From the NCBI GenBank assembly GCA_902796805.1, contig CADBQG010000028.1:1-64000 (forward strand): a stretch of 64,000 nt of DNA. The letters run 5' to 3'. This document shows positions 63,318 to 64,000 of the stretch, piece by piece. Source of the stretch: an uncultured Bacteroidota bacterium. GTDB lineage: Bacteria; Bacteroidota; Bacteroidia; Bacteroidales; WCHB1-69. The notes under the pieces are model-generated. The model made no database searches. It was not told the origin of the DNA and saw only the letters and a list, made by a program, of their open reading frames with translations. The first letter of the stretch is position 1. Every line of letters begins with the position of its first letter. Position numbers and translations under genes: made by a program.

Positions 63318-64000
63318 CTAATAGCCCAAAATTTTAAGCATCGACTTGTAACTCTGCTCCTTGGCGAAAAGTTTGGTGCAAATCTCATTGTCCTCGTCAC
63401 GGTATATTATGATGTGTTTGGGAGCGGGAGTCATGCAATGCTGTATGCCGCCGTAGCCGCCGAGGGCCTCCTGGTAGGCACCCGTGTTGAAGAGGCCAAT
63501 GTACTGGAGTTCATCGGTGCCTTGCGATGATGGGTAGTTCTCGGAATCTATGTGAGGAAGAAACACCGCGTTAAGGTGAGCCTCGGAATTGTAGTAGTCG
63601 TGGCTGTCGCAGGTGAGACCGCCGAGGAACACGCGCTCATACTCCTTGTCCCAGTTGTTGACAGCCAATATTATAAACTGCTGGTTGATGGCCCAGGCGT
63701 CGGGGAGCGTTGTCATGAACGAACTGTCTATCATGTTCCACAGCTCGCGGTCGTTCTGGCGCTTCTGCTGCAGCACCGAGAAGAGCACGGCGCTCGCCTC
63801 CCCTACTGTGAACGAACCGAACTCGGTGAAAATGTCAGGTTCCTGAACGCCCTCACGCTGGCAAATCTGCTTTATTTGAGAGACAATCTCCTCGGCCATG
63901 TATTCGTAGTCATAGTCGAACGACAGAGAGTTCTTGATGGGGAAACCGCCGCCGATGTTGAGCGAGTCGAGTTCGGGCGAGATTTTCTTAAGGTCGCAGT
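63318..64000 (-). CDS. speA: biosynthetic arginine decarboxylase, 3' part (cut by window edge)
   Basis: The frame is open to the window end, so only the C-terminal ~227 residues are present. It decarboxylates arginine to agmatine using pyridoxal phosphate. The visible part holds the SpeA-like LNIGGGFPIK (PLP phosphate-binding glycine loop), GGLTCDSHDYYN with the family's conserved CDS motif, IGLFNTGAYQEALGGYGG and a C-terminal HCMTPAPKHIII. This is the Orn/DAP/Arg decarboxylase 2 type. It ends about 34 bases from the SRP RNA promoter. Together with speB it forms the agmatine route to putrescine. Confidence 0.92.
   Translation of the reverse strand, partial: CDLKKISPELDSLNIGGGFPIKNSLSFDYDYEYMAEEIVSQIKQICQREGVQEPDIFTEFGSFTVGEASAVLFSVLQQKRQNDRELWNMIDSSFMTTLPDAWAINQQFIILAVNNWDKEYERVFLGGLTCDSHDYYNSEAHLNAVFLPHIDSENYPSSQGTDELQYIGLFNTGAYQEALGGYGGIQHCMTPAPKHIIIYRDEDNEICTKLFAKEQSYKSMLKILGY

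Overview
The window is about 64 kb of chromosome from a member of the Bacteroidota, most likely the Bacteroidales. The evidence is the repeated TAnnTTTG -7 promoter element, the lack of Shine-Dalgarno sequences at most starts, two proteins with type IX secretion (T9SS type B/CHU_C) C-terminal domains, a PorT-like T9SS protein, S46 and M49 dipeptidyl peptidases, GWxTD, DUF4301 and HU-SPOR proteins, and a short Bacteroidota-type SRP RNA. DPP11, a DPP III-like peptidase, a lysine-fermentation dehydrogenase and methylmalonyl-CoA mutase together suggest peptide and amino-acid use. Species cannot be named from this sequence alone.

Layout. 1-3.5 kb is a decaying patch: a flavodoxin-like gene, a frameshifted aldo/keto reductase, an AraC-type regulator that has lost most of its DNA-binding half, and an internally deleted, frameshifted IS1380-type element. 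3.6-7 kb holds sugE, recF and a secreted M49 peptidase. 7.1-16.6 kb is a long plus-strand run: a possible adenylation-domain fragment, a membrane protein, rnhB, an ECF sigma factor, a membrane protein joining an anti-sigma-like N-terminus to a T9SS C-terminal domain, a non-catalytic M16 protein, a T9SS cargo, a nucleoside kinase and a DUF2520 protein. 16.7-24.6 kb has kdd, a TonB-dependent receptor, groES-groEL (minus strand), rfbA and a DUF3298 lipoprotein. 24.8-29.9 kb is an accessory cluster described below. 29.9-53.5 kb is mostly housekeeping on the minus strand (htpG, prfB, an RND/MMPL exporter, a sugar transferase, GWxTD, glyS, porT, heptose kinase, a RecD-like helicase, a CoA ligase, an esterase, methylmalonyl-CoA mutase, an acyltransferase, dpp11), with a DUF4301 gene and a flippase on the plus strand. 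53.7-61.2 kb is a plus-strand set: kdsB, HU-SPOR, pssA, LOG, holB, speB, porin. 61.2-64 kb carries mnmE, tsaC, the SRP RNA and the 3' part of speA on the minus strand.

The best candidate for an undescribed system is 24,792-29,874. It has six tightly packed genes behind one promoter: a four-helix membrane protein with a large periplasmic coiled-coil region, a GTPase with a very acidic N-terminus, a protein with an unknown N-terminal domain and a membrane anchor reached only through a frameshift at an A10 tract, a retropepsin-like aspartic protease lipoprotein, a small protein that appears to repeat the unknown domain, and a coiled-coil membrane protein that is also frameshifted. This looks like a GTPase-controlled system spanning the inner membrane with a periplasmic protease arm.

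The second notable result is regulatory. groES-groEL and htpG, 9 kb apart, each have an exact match to the sigma-54 consensus (TGGCAC-R-N4-TTGC-W) at the right distance from the start codon, and groES also has an upstream palindrome placed like an enhancer site. The third is the ECF sigma / anti-sigma-CHU_C pair, whose architecture suggests a sensor of T9SS status. prfB contains the classical programmed +1 frameshift.
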